Below are positions 27,857 to 36,509 of a DNA stretch of 37,723 nucleotides, piece by piece; the first letter of the stretch is position 1, and each line of letters starts with the position of its first letter. The stretch is from Thiogranum sp. GTDB taxonomy: Bacteria; Pseudomonadota; Gammaproteobacteria; DSM-19610. The stretch spans positions 1 through 37,723 of the forward strand of contig JAGFJP010000038.1 of NCBI GenBank assembly GCA_024102665.1. The letters are read 5' to 3'. Under the pieces are notes generated by a model that was not told the origin of the DNA, did no database searches, and saw nothing but the letters and a program-made list of their open reading frames with translations. The position numbers were made by a program, and so were the translations under genes.

Positions 27857-28253
27857 CCGTGACACGCCTGCGGTGCGCTGCGATCCGGTGTTCCCAAAGG
27901 TAAATCCCCTGCCATACACCGAGATCGCAACGTCCGTTGGAAACCGGCACACTGAGCGAGTTCGAGGTCAGAACACTGCGCACGTGGGCAGGCATATCAT
28001 CGGGACCTTCGTCCCGGTGCCGAAACAGCGCATCGCCATCGGGAACCAGTCTCGCCATGAACCGTTCCAGGTCGCTGCGCACTTGCGGATCTGCGTTCTC
28101 GCACAGCATCAGGGATGCGCTGGTATGGTGAACGAACACCATACAGATACCGGTCCGGATCGGTGATTTCTCCATGGCGCCGGTGATTTCATCACTGATG
28201 TCGTAGCTGCCCCGGCCGCGCGTCTGCACCTGGAAAGTCGCCTGGTAAACCAT
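27837..28253 (-). CDS. YjbQ/UPF0047 family protein
   Basis: A 138-aa conserved cytoplasmic protein. The family signature is complete: MVFVHHTSASLMLCENADP, then FRHRDEGPDDMPAHVRSVLT and LGVWQGIYLWEHR. The conserved His and Glu residues probably bind a metal. Family members have a reported thiamine-phosphate synthase side activity, but the physiological role remains open. It is divergent from typA by 64 bp and convergent with zapG. Confidence 0.93.
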   Translation of the reverse strand: MVYQATFQVQTRGRGSYDISDEITGAMEKSPIRTGICMVFVHHTSASLMLCENADPQVRSDLERFMARLVPDGDALFRHRDEGPDDMPAHVRSVLTSNSLSVPVSNGRCDLGVWQGIYLWEHRIAAHRRRVTVTVVGE

Positions 28254-28282
28254 TTATCTGCCCTTTATGTGCGTGTTTCCGC

Positions 28283-28288
28283 TATAAT
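28283..28288 (+). promoter_or_regulatory. Perfect -10 box upstream of typA
   Basis: TATAAT at 28283-28288 lies 29 bp before the typA start. No good -35 box is visible at 16-18 bp upstream, so an activator or a UP element may contribute. Confidence 0.5.
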
Positions 28289-28317
28289 GCGCGGCCGCTT
28301 AATCAAGGTACACCGTC

Positions 28318-30132
28318 GTGATCGAACGCCTGCGCAATATCGCCATTATCGCCCACGTTGACCATGGGAAAACCACCCTCGTCGACCAGTTGCTGTCGCA
28401 GTCGGGAACCCTCGGCGACCGCGCGGCAGCACCCGAAAGAATCATGGATTCCAATGACCTGGAGCGGGAGCGCGGCATCACGATTCTGTCCAAGAACACA
28501 GCGATCAACTGGGGCGACTATCGAATCAATATCGTCGACACTCCCGGGCACGCCGATTTCGGCGGCGAGGTGGAGCGCGTGCTGTCCATGGTCGACTCGG
28601 TTCTGCTGCTGGTGGATGCCGTGGAGGGTCCGATGCCGCAGACCCGTTTTGTGACCCAGAAAGCGCTTGCGCGCGGACTCCATCCGATCGTCGTCATCAA
28701 CAAAATCGACCGGCCCGGCGCGCGGCCGGACTGGGTGCTCGACCAGACATTCGACCTGTTCGACCGGCTCGGGGCGACCGACGCCCAGCTGGATTTTTCC
28801 GTGATTTACGCATCCGGATTGCAGGGCTTCGCCAGCAACGACGTCGATGCCCGCGCCGGAGACATGACGCCCTTGTTCGAGCTGATCGTCGACAAGGTGC
28901 CGCCACCGTCGGTCGACGCTGATGGCCCCTTCCAGATGCAGGTGAGTTCTCTCGACTACAACAGTTACGTCGGTGTCATCGGCATCGGTCGCATCAATCG
29001 TGGCCGCATCAGCAGCAATTCGCCGGTAACCGTCGTCGATTTCGAAGGGCAGAAACGCAACGGACGCATGCTGCAGATTTTCGGCTTCCTGGGTCTCGAA
29101 CGTATCGAGGTCCCCCAGGCGCAGGCGGGTGACATCATTGCCTTTACCGGCATCGACAACCTGGGCATTTCCGATACGCTGTGCAGCCCGGCACAGGTGG
29201 AAGCACTGCCTCCGCTGACCATCGACGAACCCACCGTCAGCATGACATTCCAGGTCAACAATTCGCCGTTCGCGGGCCAGGAAGGCAAGTTCGTTACGTC
29301 ACGCCAGATCCGCGAACGCCTGCAGCGGGAACTGGTGCACAACGTCGCGCTGCGCGTCGACGATACCAGCGATCCGGACAAGTTCAGGGTTTCCGGGCGC
29401 GGTGAACTGCATCTGTCGATACTGATCGAGAACATGCGCCGCGAGGGATACGAGCTGGGTGTCTCGCGCCCCGAGGTCATCAATCGCGAAATCGACGGCG
29501 TACTGCAGGAACCGTGCGAGCAGCTGACGGTGGATGTCGAGGAAAAGCACCAGGGTTCGGTGATGGAAAAACTCGGCGAGCGTGGCGGCGACCTGCAGAA
29601 CATGGTCCCCGATGGCAAGGGTCGGGTACGGCTGGATTTCATGATTCCTTCCCGCGGCCTGATCGGTTTTCGCACCGAATTCATGACGGCGACCCAGGGC
29701 AGCGGCCTGCTCTACCACGTCTTCGACCATTACGCGCCGATCAAGAAAGGCGATTTCGGCAAGCGCAATAACGGCGTCCTGATCGCCAACGGCGCGGGCA
29801 AGGCACTTGGCTATGCGATCTTCAATCTGCAGGAACGCGGACGCATGTTCATAGAGCCCGGCCAGGCGGTTTACGAAGGCATGCTGGTGGGCATACACAC
29901 CCGCAGCAACGATCTGGTGGTGAACCCGCTCAAGGCCAAGCAGCTCACCAACGTTCGCGCATCGGGCACCGACGAAGCGATCCTGCTCACACCGCCGATC
30001 CGCATGTCGCTTGAGCAGGCACTTGAATTTATCGATGAAGACGAACTGGTCGAAGTGACGCCGAAAAGCATCCGGCTGCGCAAGAAAATGCTGCTGGAAC
30101 ACGAACGCAAGCGCGCTGCCCGTGCCAGCTAG
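28318..30132 (+). CDS. typA: Ribosome-associated GTPase TypA/BipA
   Basis: Translational GTPase related to EF-G that supports ribosome assembly and growth in stress or cold. The 604-aa product has the P loop [15 protein letters not shown], the switch [21 protein letters not shown] (G4), EF-G-like domains III and V, and the BipA-specific C-terminal domain ending [19 protein letters not shown]. The start is GTG at 28318, giving [17 protein letters not shown] as in other BipA proteins. It is monocistronic, with a TATAAT box upstream and a hairpin at 30154-30174 after the stop. Confidence 0.98.
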   Translation: MIERLRNIAIIAHVDHGKTTLVDQLLSQSGTLGDRAAAPERIMDSNDLERERGITILSKNTAINWGDYRINIVDTPGHADFGGEVERVLSMVDSVLLLVDAVEGPMPQTRFVTQKALARGLHPIVVINKIDRPGARPDWVLDQTFDLFDRLGATDAQLDFSVIYASGLQGFASNDVDARAGDMTPLFELIVDKVPPPSVDADGPFQMQVSSLDYNSYVGVIGIGRINRGRISSNSPVTVVDFEGQKRNGRMLQIFGFLGLERIEVPQAQAGDIIAFTGIDNLGISDTLCSPAQVEALPPLTIDEPTVSMTFQVNNSPFAGQEGKFVTSRQIRERLQRELVHNVALRVDDTSDPDKFRVSGRGELHLSILIENMRREGYELGVSRPEVINREIDGVLQEPCEQLTVDVEEKHQGSVMEKLGERGGDLQNMVPDGKGRVRLDFMIPSRGLIGFRTEFMTATQGSGLLYHVFDHYAPIKKGDFGKRNNGVLIANGAGKALGYAIFNLQERGRMFIEPGQAVYEGMLVGIHTRSNDLVVNPLKAKQLTNVRASGTDEAILLTPPIRMSLEQALEFIDEDELVEVTPKSIRLRKKMLLEHERKRAARAS

Positions 30133-30153
30133 CCCGCATTCCCCCCCGCACTT

Positions 30154-30174
30154 CTGCCGCTGGATCTGCGGCAG
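30154..30174. other. Hairpin between typA and the convergent 64-aa gene
   Basis: CTGCCGC and GCGGCAG form a perfect 7-bp stem with a 7-nt loop, between two convergent genes. No clear T-tract follows on either strand, so it is only a possible bidirectional transcript end. Confidence 0.4.
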
Positions 30175-30183
30175 GAAAACGGC

Positions 30184-30378
30184 TCAACGATTCTCGTAAA
30201 CGTCCATTATGGACTGCAGCTCGCGCAGCAGCCTGTTGCGCTGAGCTGCGTCGAGCGCCTGGTACTGCGGGCGCGTTTCGCCGTTTTGCAGGGCGCTGAT
30301 ATACGCGCTGACGACGTCGCAACCCAGCAGGCAGATAGCGTCGATCGCCGTTTCGATTTCGGGTTCAAGATCTGTCAT
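30184..30378 (-). CDS. Small hypothetical protein, 64 aa
   Basis: A small, soluble, mostly helical acidic protein (MTDLEPEIETAIDAICLLGCDVVSAYISALQNG...), with two Cys at residues 16 and 20. I do not recognise a domain. The ATG overlaps the stop codon of the thioredoxin-like gene (ATGA), so it is translationally coupled to it and is very likely a real gene. It is convergent with typA. Its function may be tied to the upstream redox protein; that is inference from coupling only. Confidence 0.7.
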   Translation of the reverse strand: MTDLEPEIETAIDAICLLGCDVVSAYISALQNGETRPQYQALDAAQRNRLLRELQSIMDVYENR

Positions 30379-30902
30379 AGCCCCACCCACCACAGCCGCA
30401 GCCGCAAGCCCGTTTCAGTGGTATAACCGACTTCGACGAAGCGGATACGGCCTGCGGCGTCGATCACCAGGCTGGTCGGAACGCCACGCACCCCGAAGCG
30501 GGCGGCGATTTCTCCTGCGGGATCCGGCACTACCGGAAACGCCACGGACCGGTTCGTCATCCACTGTCGCAGCGCGTCATCGGTGCCGTCATCCAGCGCC
30601 ACGCTCAGCACCGCATGGTCTTGCGCAATGCGATCGATGCCCGCCAGCTCCAGTTTGCACACCGGGCACCAGGTCGCCCAGAACTGCAGCAACACCGGTC
30701 GCCCGCGGAACTGGCTCAATGAAACCTGGTTGCCGTCGAGCAGACGTCCCTGAAACTCCGGCGCTGGTCCGCTTGCCAGACCACGGGTCTGCCAGGCATG
30801 CAGTGCCAGATAGACACCTATTAATATAGATCCCTGCAATAACCATCGCAGCACACGGCGCCGTTGCCGCCTGTCGGGACTCGTTGTTGCGTGTTCAGTC
30901 AT
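30375..30902 (-). CDS. Thioredoxin-like protein disulfide oxidoreductase (TlpA/ScsD type)
   Basis: A 175-aa membrane-anchored periplasmic thioredoxin. One N-terminal membrane helix (WLLQGSILIGVYLALHAW) follows a basic cytoplasmic stretch, then a thioredoxin fold with the active site FWATWCPVCKLE and the cis-Pro in RGVPTSLVI. The CPVC motif resembles ScsD and TlpA/DsbE-type proteins, which keep copper-sensitive or cytochrome thiols reduced. No scs or ccm genes are adjacent. The start at 30902 is preferred over one 11 codons upstream because it directly precedes the usual basic segment. Confidence 0.87.
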   Translation of the reverse strand: MTEHATTSPDRRQRRRVLRWLLQGSILIGVYLALHAWQTRGLASGPAPEFQGRLLDGNQVSLSQFRGRPVLLQFWATWCPVCKLELAGIDRIAQDHAVLSVALDDGTDDALRQWMTNRSVAFPVVPDPAGEIAARFGVRGVPTSLVIDAAGRIRFVEVGYTTETGLRLRLWWVGL

Positions 30903-31001
30903 GCGAAGTTCCGGGTGCGCGTGCATAGTTGGCACGGCCGTCGCCGTTGATGCTCCTCGACGGGCCGGACATGATTCGACCGGGCGGCCATCCAGCCGCT
31001 G

Positions 31002-32348
31002 TCAATCACTATCCGCAGCGTGGCTCTGCGTGACAAGATCGCGCAACGTCTGCTCACCCAGTTCCGCTTCCACGGCCTTCCTGATGGTTTCCATGGTGCC
31101 AGCGACCTGCGCCTGGTATGGCAGGGTCGCCTTGGCGAGCATACGCGTTTCACCGGCACTGCGCGCCACATCGAGCAAGGCGGCAACAGTGATAGTGTCG
31201 ATATCGCGTCGCGGCAGATAGGCAGGCGGTTCGCCGCCGGTCTCGGATAGCACGCCGGAATCAACCAGCAGGCGCAATACCCGGTGTATCGGCTGCATCG
31301 GAAGTCCGAGGTGCTGCACGAGTTCATCCAGGGTCCAGGGATCGCGCTGTTTTATGTAGTTGTCCGCCACCAGGAACATGATCTGCAGCACCAGGTGTTC
31401 CTGCAGGCGGTTGCTCAGGCGCAGTTGCACCGGTTCCCTGGTCACATACTCGCTGTGCTGGACATAAAATGCCACCTGCGCGCCCAGCAACAAAATCAGC
31501 CAGCCAATATAGAGCCAGATCAACATCAGGATCAGAATGGCGAACCCTGAATAGATGGCCGCATACTTCGAAGACGAGGCTATGAACGCCGCAAAGCCCC
31601 AGCCACTCGCCTGCCACAACACACCGGCAACCAGACCGCCGATCGCCGCCGGCGCTAACTTCACCCGGGTATTGGGGACGAACATGTAGACAAACGTGAA
31701 TGCGGCGATCACCAGAACATAGGGGATGAGTTTGCTGGCCAGCACGATGAGGTGCCCGAACGGTTCCACTTCCATGAGTTCCTGCACCAGGCTGGTATTC
31801 ATTACCGTAGCGGTTACGCCCAGTGCAGTGAACACCAGAACCGGTCCAATCATGATGACGCTCAGGTAACTGGAAAAGCGCTCCGCAAAACTCCGCAAGC
31901 GATCGACCTGCCACACGAAGTTGAATGATTCCTCGACTTTTTGTGTAAGCGAAACAACGGTATAGAGAAGAAACCCGAGACCGAGAGAGCCCAGCACCCC
32001 GACGTCCACCCGGTCTACGAAGCCGATGATCCGTTGTGTGAGTTCCGCGCCTTCCGGTCCCAGAGGTTCGAAGAATCCCAGCAACGCAGGCTCGAGCTGG
32101 TTGTGAACACCGAAACCTTTGAGCACCGAAAAGCTGAAGGCGAGTAACGGCACCAGCGACAGCAAGGTGGTGTACACGAGACTCATGGCGCGCAGATTGA
32201 GTTGTCCTTGCATGAGTTGCCGAACCAGAACAAACACGATGCGTAATGTCATCACAAGCGAGTGCCGCACGCGCGAAGCGTTGCGCAATTTGTCTGACCA
32301 TAACCATCCTGCAGACCGCTCGTACAGTTGCTGAAGCTGGTTACTCAT
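31002..32348 (-). CDS. YihY/BrkB family inner-membrane protein with C-terminal extension
   Basis: A 448-aa protein with about six membrane helices in residues 35-290, matching the YihY/UPF0761 family: LRAMSLVYTTLLSLVPLLAFSFSVLKGFG, YTVVSLTQKVEESFNFVW, VPNTRVKLAPAAIGGLVAGVLW. The remaining 150 residues are cytoplasmic and look like a winged-helix fold (WTLDELVQHLGLPMQPIHRVLRLLVDSGVLSETG). It was once called ribonuclease BN by mistake; the real function is unknown. It has the same orientation as the thioredoxin-like gene 99 bp downstream. Confidence 0.9.
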   Translation of the reverse strand: MSNQLQQLYERSAGWLWSDKLRNASRVRHSLVMTLRIVFVLVRQLMQGQLNLRAMSLVYTTLLSLVPLLAFSFSVLKGFGVHNQLEPALLGFFEPLGPEGAELTQRIIGFVDRVDVGVLGSLGLGFLLYTVVSLTQKVEESFNFVWQVDRLRSFAERFSSYLSVIMIGPVLVFTALGVTATVMNTSLVQELMEVEPFGHLIVLASKLIPYVLVIAAFTFVYMFVPNTRVKLAPAAIGGLVAGVLWQASGWGFAAFIASSSKYAAIYSGFAILILMLIWLYIGWLILLLGAQVAFYVQHSEYVTREPVQLRLSNRLQEHLVLQIMFLVADNYIKQRDPWTLDELVQHLGLPMQPIHRVLRLLVDSGVLSETGGEPPAYLPRRDIDTITVAALLDVARSAGETRMLAKATLPYQAQVAGTMETIRKAVEAELGEQTLRDLVTQSHAADSD

Positions 32349-32753
32349 AGCCGGACTGCCTCCGTCAATTGTTGCGCCTATACAACGATCCTAACGTTTT
32401 TTTTCCGCTCGAAGGAAAAATTTCTCGCCTTCCGAAAAAATTTTTTCCCGCCCTGAACGCCCGCCCCGAACCGGTCGCGGGCGCCGTGCAAGCTGTAGCA
32501 CGAGGTCCGCGCAAATCCACCGATATGCACCAAAACACTGTTATTTACTTACGAAATGCACGTCGCAGAAATTCCTTTCAATAAAACGAATGACTTAGCA
32601 ACGCCTGTCGTGCGCACCGCGAGGAACAAAGTTACAGGAGAATGATAGAGCGAAATGTCACCTAGGTGTTGTAATTTATTCTTTTTTCGTTAAAGTTTGA
32701 ATTGTAAACGCCGTTACGTTGCGCGAACCATGTACTGAGAAGGAGATATCCTC
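32349..32753. other. 405-bp intergenic region between yihY-like and histone-like genes
   Basis: No gene is visible. The left part (about 32397-32450) has long A and T tracts, including an imperfect inverted repeat of AAATTT-centred arms, likely intrinsically curved DNA. A perfect palindrome CACCTAGGTG lies at 32659-32668, followed by an AT-rich stretch (32669-32705) where the histone-like gene's promoter should be. The right end carries a strong AAGGAGATAT ribosome binding site. The yihY-like promoter must also lie here on the minus strand. No RNA gene was recognised. Confidence 0.5.
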
Positions 32754-33041
32754 ATGGCAGTAAGAAAGAAAACAGTGAAGCGTAAGACAGCCGCCAAGAA
32801 GAAGGTGGTTGCGAAGAAGAAAGCCGCACCGAAGAAAAAACGTCCGGTAGCGAAGAAGAAAGTCGCCAAGAAAAAAGTGGCGAAGAAAAAAGCTGCAAAG
32901 AAAAAAGTAGCGAAGAAGAAAGTCGCCAAGAAAAAAGTGGCGAAGAAAAAAGTAGCGAAGAAGAAGGCAGCCAAGAAAAAGACTGCGAAGAAAAAGACCG
33001 CGAAGAAGAAAACTGCCAAGAAGAAGACAGCACGTCGCTGA
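32754..33041 (+). CDS. Lysine-rich histone H1-like repeat protein
   Basis: A 95-aa highly basic protein made almost entirely of AKKKV/AKKKA/AKKKT pentads with an RR end, similar to bacterial histone H1-like proteins (HctB, AlgP C-terminal tails). It should bind DNA through charge and help compact the nucleoid. The DNA encodes the pentads as 15-bp units, and a 46-bp stretch at 32847-32892 is repeated exactly at 32907-32952, a 60-bp period. It has a strong AAGGAG ribosome binding site and its own terminator, so it is a single-gene unit. Confidence 0.92.
   Translation: MAVRKKTVKRKTAAKKKVVAKKKAAPKKKRPVAKKKVAKKKVAKKKAAKKKVAKKKVAKKKVAKKKVAKKKAAKKKTAKKKTAKKKTAKKKTARR
32847..32952 (+). repeat. 60-bp-period tandem repeat inside the histone-like gene
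   Basis: Two exact 46-bp copies begin at 32847 and 32907 and encode four AKKKV-type pentads each period. Identity at synonymous positions shows a recent duplication, not just selection for lysine. Confidence 0.85.
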
Positions 33042-33062
33042 GCAGCTTTTCCAGCGTCTAAA

Positions 33063-33087
33063 GGCCTGCTTCGGCAGGCCTTTTTTT
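33063..33087 (+). terminator. Intrinsic terminator of the histone-like gene
   Basis: GGCCTGC pairs with GCAGGCC around a TTCG tetraloop, an unusually stable C(UUCG)G hairpin, followed by seven T residues. Confidence 0.95.
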
Positions 33088-33396
33088 GTCCGAGAGAAAT
33101 ATATAACTATATGTTTTATTTAACTTTTTAATCGCAATGACCACCTGCCCGTTTTGCGCCGTACGACGGCGCGGCATCACACAACCTTATATATAGGCAT
33201 ATCCAGGCCCCCGGACCCTGGGTCGGGGAGAGAGAACGGTGAACACCGTTGCGCGCGCAGAAACACGGGTGCGTTCCACGATAGCGCTGCAGTGCCATTA
33301 ACGAACATCGAAACCGCATCCAAATATCTGATTGTTAAAGATTCACAATTGCTCGCCGAAAGGTTTCCTATCTTTCAGCACGGCCAGGTGAACCGG
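33088..33396. other. 309-bp leader region before the response regulator
   Basis: No gene is convincing here; a frame is open from 33154 but its first 81 codons look random and have no ribosome binding site. The region has AT-rich blocks (33099-33132, and TATATATA near 33190), a GC-rich hairpin around 33210-33230, and a perfect 16-bp dyad AACGGTGAACACCGTT at 33235-33250 that could be an operator. No known riboswitch class was recognised. Confidence 0.45.
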
Positions 33397-34758
33397 ATGA
33401 CTGAGGCGACCGCAACCAAACCCACGATACTCGTAGTCGATGATTCACGGCTGATGCGCGTGGCTGCACGAAAGATATTGAGGGATGATTTCGAAATCCT
33501 GGAAGCCGAGGATGGAGAAGTTGCATGGGACAAGCTGCAGGAGGCACAAGAGGTGACACTGGTGATGTCCGACCTGTCGATGCCGAACCTCGACGGTCTC
33601 GGTCTCCTAAAAAAAATCCGCGAGTCGTCGCACGCGCACCTGCAGGATCTGCCGGTCATCATTGTCACCGGAGCCGAAGACGACGACGGATCGAAGAAAA
33701 CAGCACTTGCCGCGGGTGCCAGCGATTTCATAACCAAGCCGTTCGAATCCGTACAGCTGCTGGCGCGCGCCAAGGCGCAGGCCAGGCAGCAGCATACTCA
33801 ACAGGCCTTGCAGAGCACTCAGGCGAGTCACCAGCAGCTGGAACAGCAGAGTCAGATCGATCAACTGACCGGCCTCGCCAACCGGCGCGCCTTTATCAGC
33901 CACATTGAGGAAGACCTTTCCTATGCAATCCGGCACCGTACCGAACTCACCGTTCTTCTGGTGCGGGTCGAAAAGTACAAGGTCATGTTCCTGCGCCGCG
34001 GCAAACCCGCCGCCGAAGAGACGCTGCGTCGCCTCGCCGGCGTACTGACGGCGGATCGGCGGCGGGAAGACACCGTGGCCAGGATCGGCATGGACACATT
34101 CGGCATTCTCCTGCCATCGGCCAATCCGCCGGGCGCCAACCGCGTTGCGCAGCAGCTGCGCACGGCGATTGGACAACAGGATTTCAGCATTGACGGGGAC
34201 CCCGTACAGGTCAGCGTGAGCATTGGTGTTTCCAGCGGCGATATCCGTCCTGACAGCAAAGCCGATGCGTTGCTGGAGGAGGCGGTCCAGGCGCTGGAGA
34301 ATGACGCGAACGGCGCTATCGGCATCCCTCCGCAATCCACGCCCGCAATACCTTCACCCGAACCCGCGCAGGCGCTTGCCACGCAACCGCTGCCGCCCGC
34401 GCCCGCTGCCGCGGAACCTTCTGTCGAGCCCGTCGCGTCGGCCGCGGAAGCGTCGACGCCGATGGCATTTGATGCGTCTGAAGCAGTAACAGCCCCGGCG
34501 CAAGACATCACCACGGACGCGCCGCTTTCCGCCGCTGATGTCGCGCAGGCGCTGGAACAGCTCGCCAGCGGGAATCATCCCGCTCAGGATACAGACGCAC
34601 TGGTGCGAGCAGTGATCCCTGTTCTCGAGTGCTGGAACCGCGCGCATAACGGCGCTCACAGCGCACTTCTCGCGCAACTAAACGCGGTGCTGGATACCAC
34701 CCGCAGCCAGGCACCGGCTGCCGAGGTACCCGCTGAGTCAAATCCCGAACCCGCCTGA
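33397..34758 (+). CDS. Response regulator: REC domain plus degenerate GGDEF domain
   Basis: A 453-aa protein. REC domain (residues about 10-130) with TILVVDDSRLMR, phospho-acceptor Asp in SDLSMPNLDG, VTGA and TKPFE, all intact. A glutamine-rich linker leads to a GGDEF-like domain (DQLTGLANRRAF onward), but the signature loop is GMDTF at residues 231-235 instead of GGDEF, so diguanylate cyclase activity is unlikely. A long Ala/Pro-rich tail and a short helical C-terminal domain (VLECWNRAHNGAHSALLAQL) follow. The start at 33397 has AGGTG upstream. No partner histidine kinase is nearby. Confidence 0.9.
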   Translation: MTEATATKPTILVVDDSRLMRVAARKILRDDFEILEAEDGEVAWDKLQEAQEVTLVMSDLSMPNLDGLGLLKKIRESSHAHLQDLPVIIVTGAEDDDGSKKTALAAGASDFITKPFESVQLLARAKAQARQQHTQQALQSTQASHQQLEQQSQIDQLTGLANRRAFISHIEEDLSYAIRHRTELTVLLVRVEKYKVMFLRRGKPAAEETLRRLAGVLTADRRREDTVARIGMDTFGILLPSANPPGANRVAQQLRTAIGQQDFSIDGDPVQVSVSIGVSSGDIRPDSKADALLEEAVQALENDANGAIGIPPQSTPAIPSPEPAQALATQPLPPAPAAAEPSVEPVASAAEASTPMAFDASEAVTAPAQDITTDAPLSAADVAQALEQLASGNHPAQDTDALVRAVIPVLECWNRAHNGAHSALLAQLNAVLDTTRSQAPAAEVPAESNPEPA

Positions 34759-34778
34759 CCCGGAGTTCCCGCCCGCGT

Positions 34779-35264
34779 TCAGGCCTTGCGATAACCGCGC
34801 GGCCGGATCGCGACCCGGCAGTGCACCCGGGTGCACCGCACACCGTCACTGCGAAACAAGCCGTATTCGAATTCCGGCGTGCTGCGGCCCTTCTTCTCGA
34901 GATCGATGCGGATAGCTTCCTTGACCCCTGCATCGAACTCGAATCGCAGTTCCAGATCACTGCTGCCCGGGTGCTGGAAGTCCAGGCTCAGGGATCGCGT
35001 CCACACTGAATATCCCGGGAACTGCTTTGCGCAGGCGATAGCGGCGACAGGATCGGCAACTGCGGCCTGGTAGCCGCCGAACATGCTGTCGCCCAGGTTC
35101 CTCGACAAGGCCGTCAGCGGCAATCGCAACCGTACACGATCCCAGTTCTCCTCGAGTTCGACGACTTTCACACCCATCAGCCAGAACGGCGGATACCACT
35201 CGATTCTGTGCCGGGTCGAAAGAAAGCGGGCGCGCCGCAACAGTTTCAGGATATTGGAAGGCAT
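34779..35264 (-). CDS. DUF4442 family protein (hotdog-fold, thioesterase-like)
   Basis: A 161-aa protein. The N-terminal part shows the family pattern: RIEWYPPFWLMGVKVVELEENWDRVRLRLPLTALSRNLGDSMFGGYQAAVADPVAAI, where the N-x-x-x-x-FGG and D-P residues sit where acyl-CoA thioesterases of the hotdog fold have their active site. Substrate and activity are not established for this family. It is divergent from yajQ (78 bp) and convergent with the response regulator. Confidence 0.82.
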   Translation of the reverse strand: MPSNILKLLRRARFLSTRHRIEWYPPFWLMGVKVVELEENWDRVRLRLPLTALSRNLGDSMFGGYQAAVADPVAAIACAKQFPGYSVWTRSLSLDFQHPGSSDLELRFEFDAGVKEAIRIDLEKKGRSTPEFEYGLFRSDGVRCTRVHCRVAIRPRGYRKA

Positions 35265-35342
35265 TGTGGATCAGTGCTTTGTTTGTGACGTACTATAGCA
35301 CCGTTCGCAAAGTGGCTACCGACACTCGAGGAACCGGCTACC

Positions 35343-35825
35343 ATGCCTTCATTTGACACCGTCTCCGAGGTTGATCTGCAGGAAGTGACAAACGCCGTTG
35401 ACCAGGCCAATCGCGAAGTCGGCACGCGCTACGACTTCAAGGGTTCCTGCGCCCGCGTCAACCAGTCGGGAGCCGAACTGACACTGCTCGCCGACAGCGA
35501 GTTCCAGCTCGACCAGGTCAAGGACATCCTGCATCTCAAACTGGCCAAACGCGGCGTCGATCTGAAGGCGATCGAAGCGGGCAAGATCGAGGAAGGCAAT
35601 CGCCAGGTGCGCCAGACGCTGACCATCCGGCAAGGCATCCCGCCGGAAATCGCGCGCAAGATCGTCAAACTGGTCAAGGACGCCAGGCTGAAAGTGCAGG
35701 CCAGCATTCAGGGCGACAAAGTGCGCGTTACCGGGAAAAACCGTGATGACCTGCAAAGCGTGATTTCCCTGCTCCGCGGGGCAGACTTCGATCTGCCCTT
35801 CCAGTTCCTCAATTTCCGCGATTAA
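35343..35825 (+). CDS. yajQ: YajQ family nucleotide-binding protein
   Basis: A 160-aa protein of the UPF0234 family: MPSFDTVSEVDLQEVTNAVDQANREVGTRYDFKG at the N-terminus and RGADFDLPFQFLNFRD at the C-terminus, both near invariant. Two ferredoxin-like domains bind nucleotides; the Xanthomonas and Pseudomonas homologues bind c-di-GMP and act as regulators. Single-gene unit followed by a probable terminator. Confidence 0.95.
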   Translation: MPSFDTVSEVDLQEVTNAVDQANREVGTRYDFKGSCARVNQSGAELTLLADSEFQLDQVKDILHLKLAKRGVDLKAIEAGKIEEGNRQVRQTLTIRQGIPPEIARKIVKLVKDARLKVQASIQGDKVRVTGKNRDDLQSVISLLRGADFDLPFQFLNFRD

Positions 35826-35841
35826 AGGCCTGATTCTCCAC

Positions 35842-35876
35842 AAGCCTTTGATCCAGATCAGGCTTCGGGCTTTTTT
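35842..35876 (+). terminator. Probable terminator of yajQ
   Basis: AAGCCT pairs with AGGCTT around a 12-nt loop with an internal GATC pair, then CGGGC and six T residues. The stem is short and the T-tract is offset, so strength is uncertain. Confidence 0.55.
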
Positions 35877-35975
35877 CGCCCCGGCACCATGAAAATTGCC
35901 GGCTAAACGGCTAGAATACGCGCCTCCGACAAACAGCGGGCCCTGCGCCGGCTACCAGATAAAGCGACTCAGGCT

Positions 35976-36497
35976 TTGGCTCAACTAACTCAAAACCGGT
36001 TTTCCTACGAAGAGCTTATCAAGTGCGGTCACGGCGAACTGTTCGGCCCGGGCAATGCGCGTCTGCCTTTGCCACCGATGTTGATGTTCGACCGGATTAC
36101 GCACATCAGCGCAGAAGGCGGCGGCAACGGCAAAGGCCAGATCATCGCGGAACTCGATATCCGGCCGGATCTCTGGTTCTTCGAATGCCATTTCGAATCC
36201 GATCCTGTGATGCCGGGCTGCCTGGGACTCGACGCCATGTGGCAGCTGATCGGTTTTCATCTTGGCTGGCTGGGCGGTCCCGGGCGCGGGCGCGCGCTGG
36301 GCGCCGGCGAAGTGAAATATTCCGGACAGGTGACGCCGGCCAACAAGCTGGTGACCTATCAGATAGACATCAAACGCGTCATCCAGCGCAAGCTGTATAT
36401 GGGCATCGGCGACGGCGTGATGAAGGTGGATGGCAAGGAGATCTACCATGCCAGCAGCCTTAGAGTCGGCCTGTTTACTTCGACTGACAACTTTTAG
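35976..36497 (+). CDS. fabA: 3-hydroxydecanoyl-ACP dehydratase/isomerase
   Basis: Dehydrates 3-hydroxydecanoyl-ACP and isomerises the product to the cis-3 form, the branch point of anaerobic unsaturated fatty acid synthesis. The 173-aa product keeps His72 in [13 protein letters not shown] and Asp86 in LGLDAMWQ, equal to E. coli H70 and D84. The start is TTG at 35976 ([24 protein letters not shown]), with only a weak CAGG ribosome binding site, but no ATG or GTG fits. A TAGAAT -10 candidate lies at 35912-35917. It is followed 12 bp later by fabB. Confidence 0.97.
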   Translation: MAQLTQNRFSYEELIKCGHGELFGPGNARLPLPPMLMFDRITHISAEGGGNGKGQIIAELDIRPDLWFFECHFESDPVMPGCLGLDAMWQLIGFHLGWLGGPGRGRALGAGEVKYSGQVTPANKLVTYQIDIKRVIQRKLYMGIGDGVMKVDGKEIYHASSLRVGLFTSTDNF

Positions 36498-36509
36498 GAA
36501 CCAGAAGAC

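Noticed and set aside
32754-33041. CRISPR-like short repeats
   Set aside because: The periodic sequence is coding for lysine pentads without spacers of unique sequence; it is a protein repeat.
33154-33396. Longer N-terminus for the response regulator
   Set aside because: The upstream codons have no ribosome binding site, are low in domain-like content and cross dyads that look regulatory; the REC domain begins properly at 33397.
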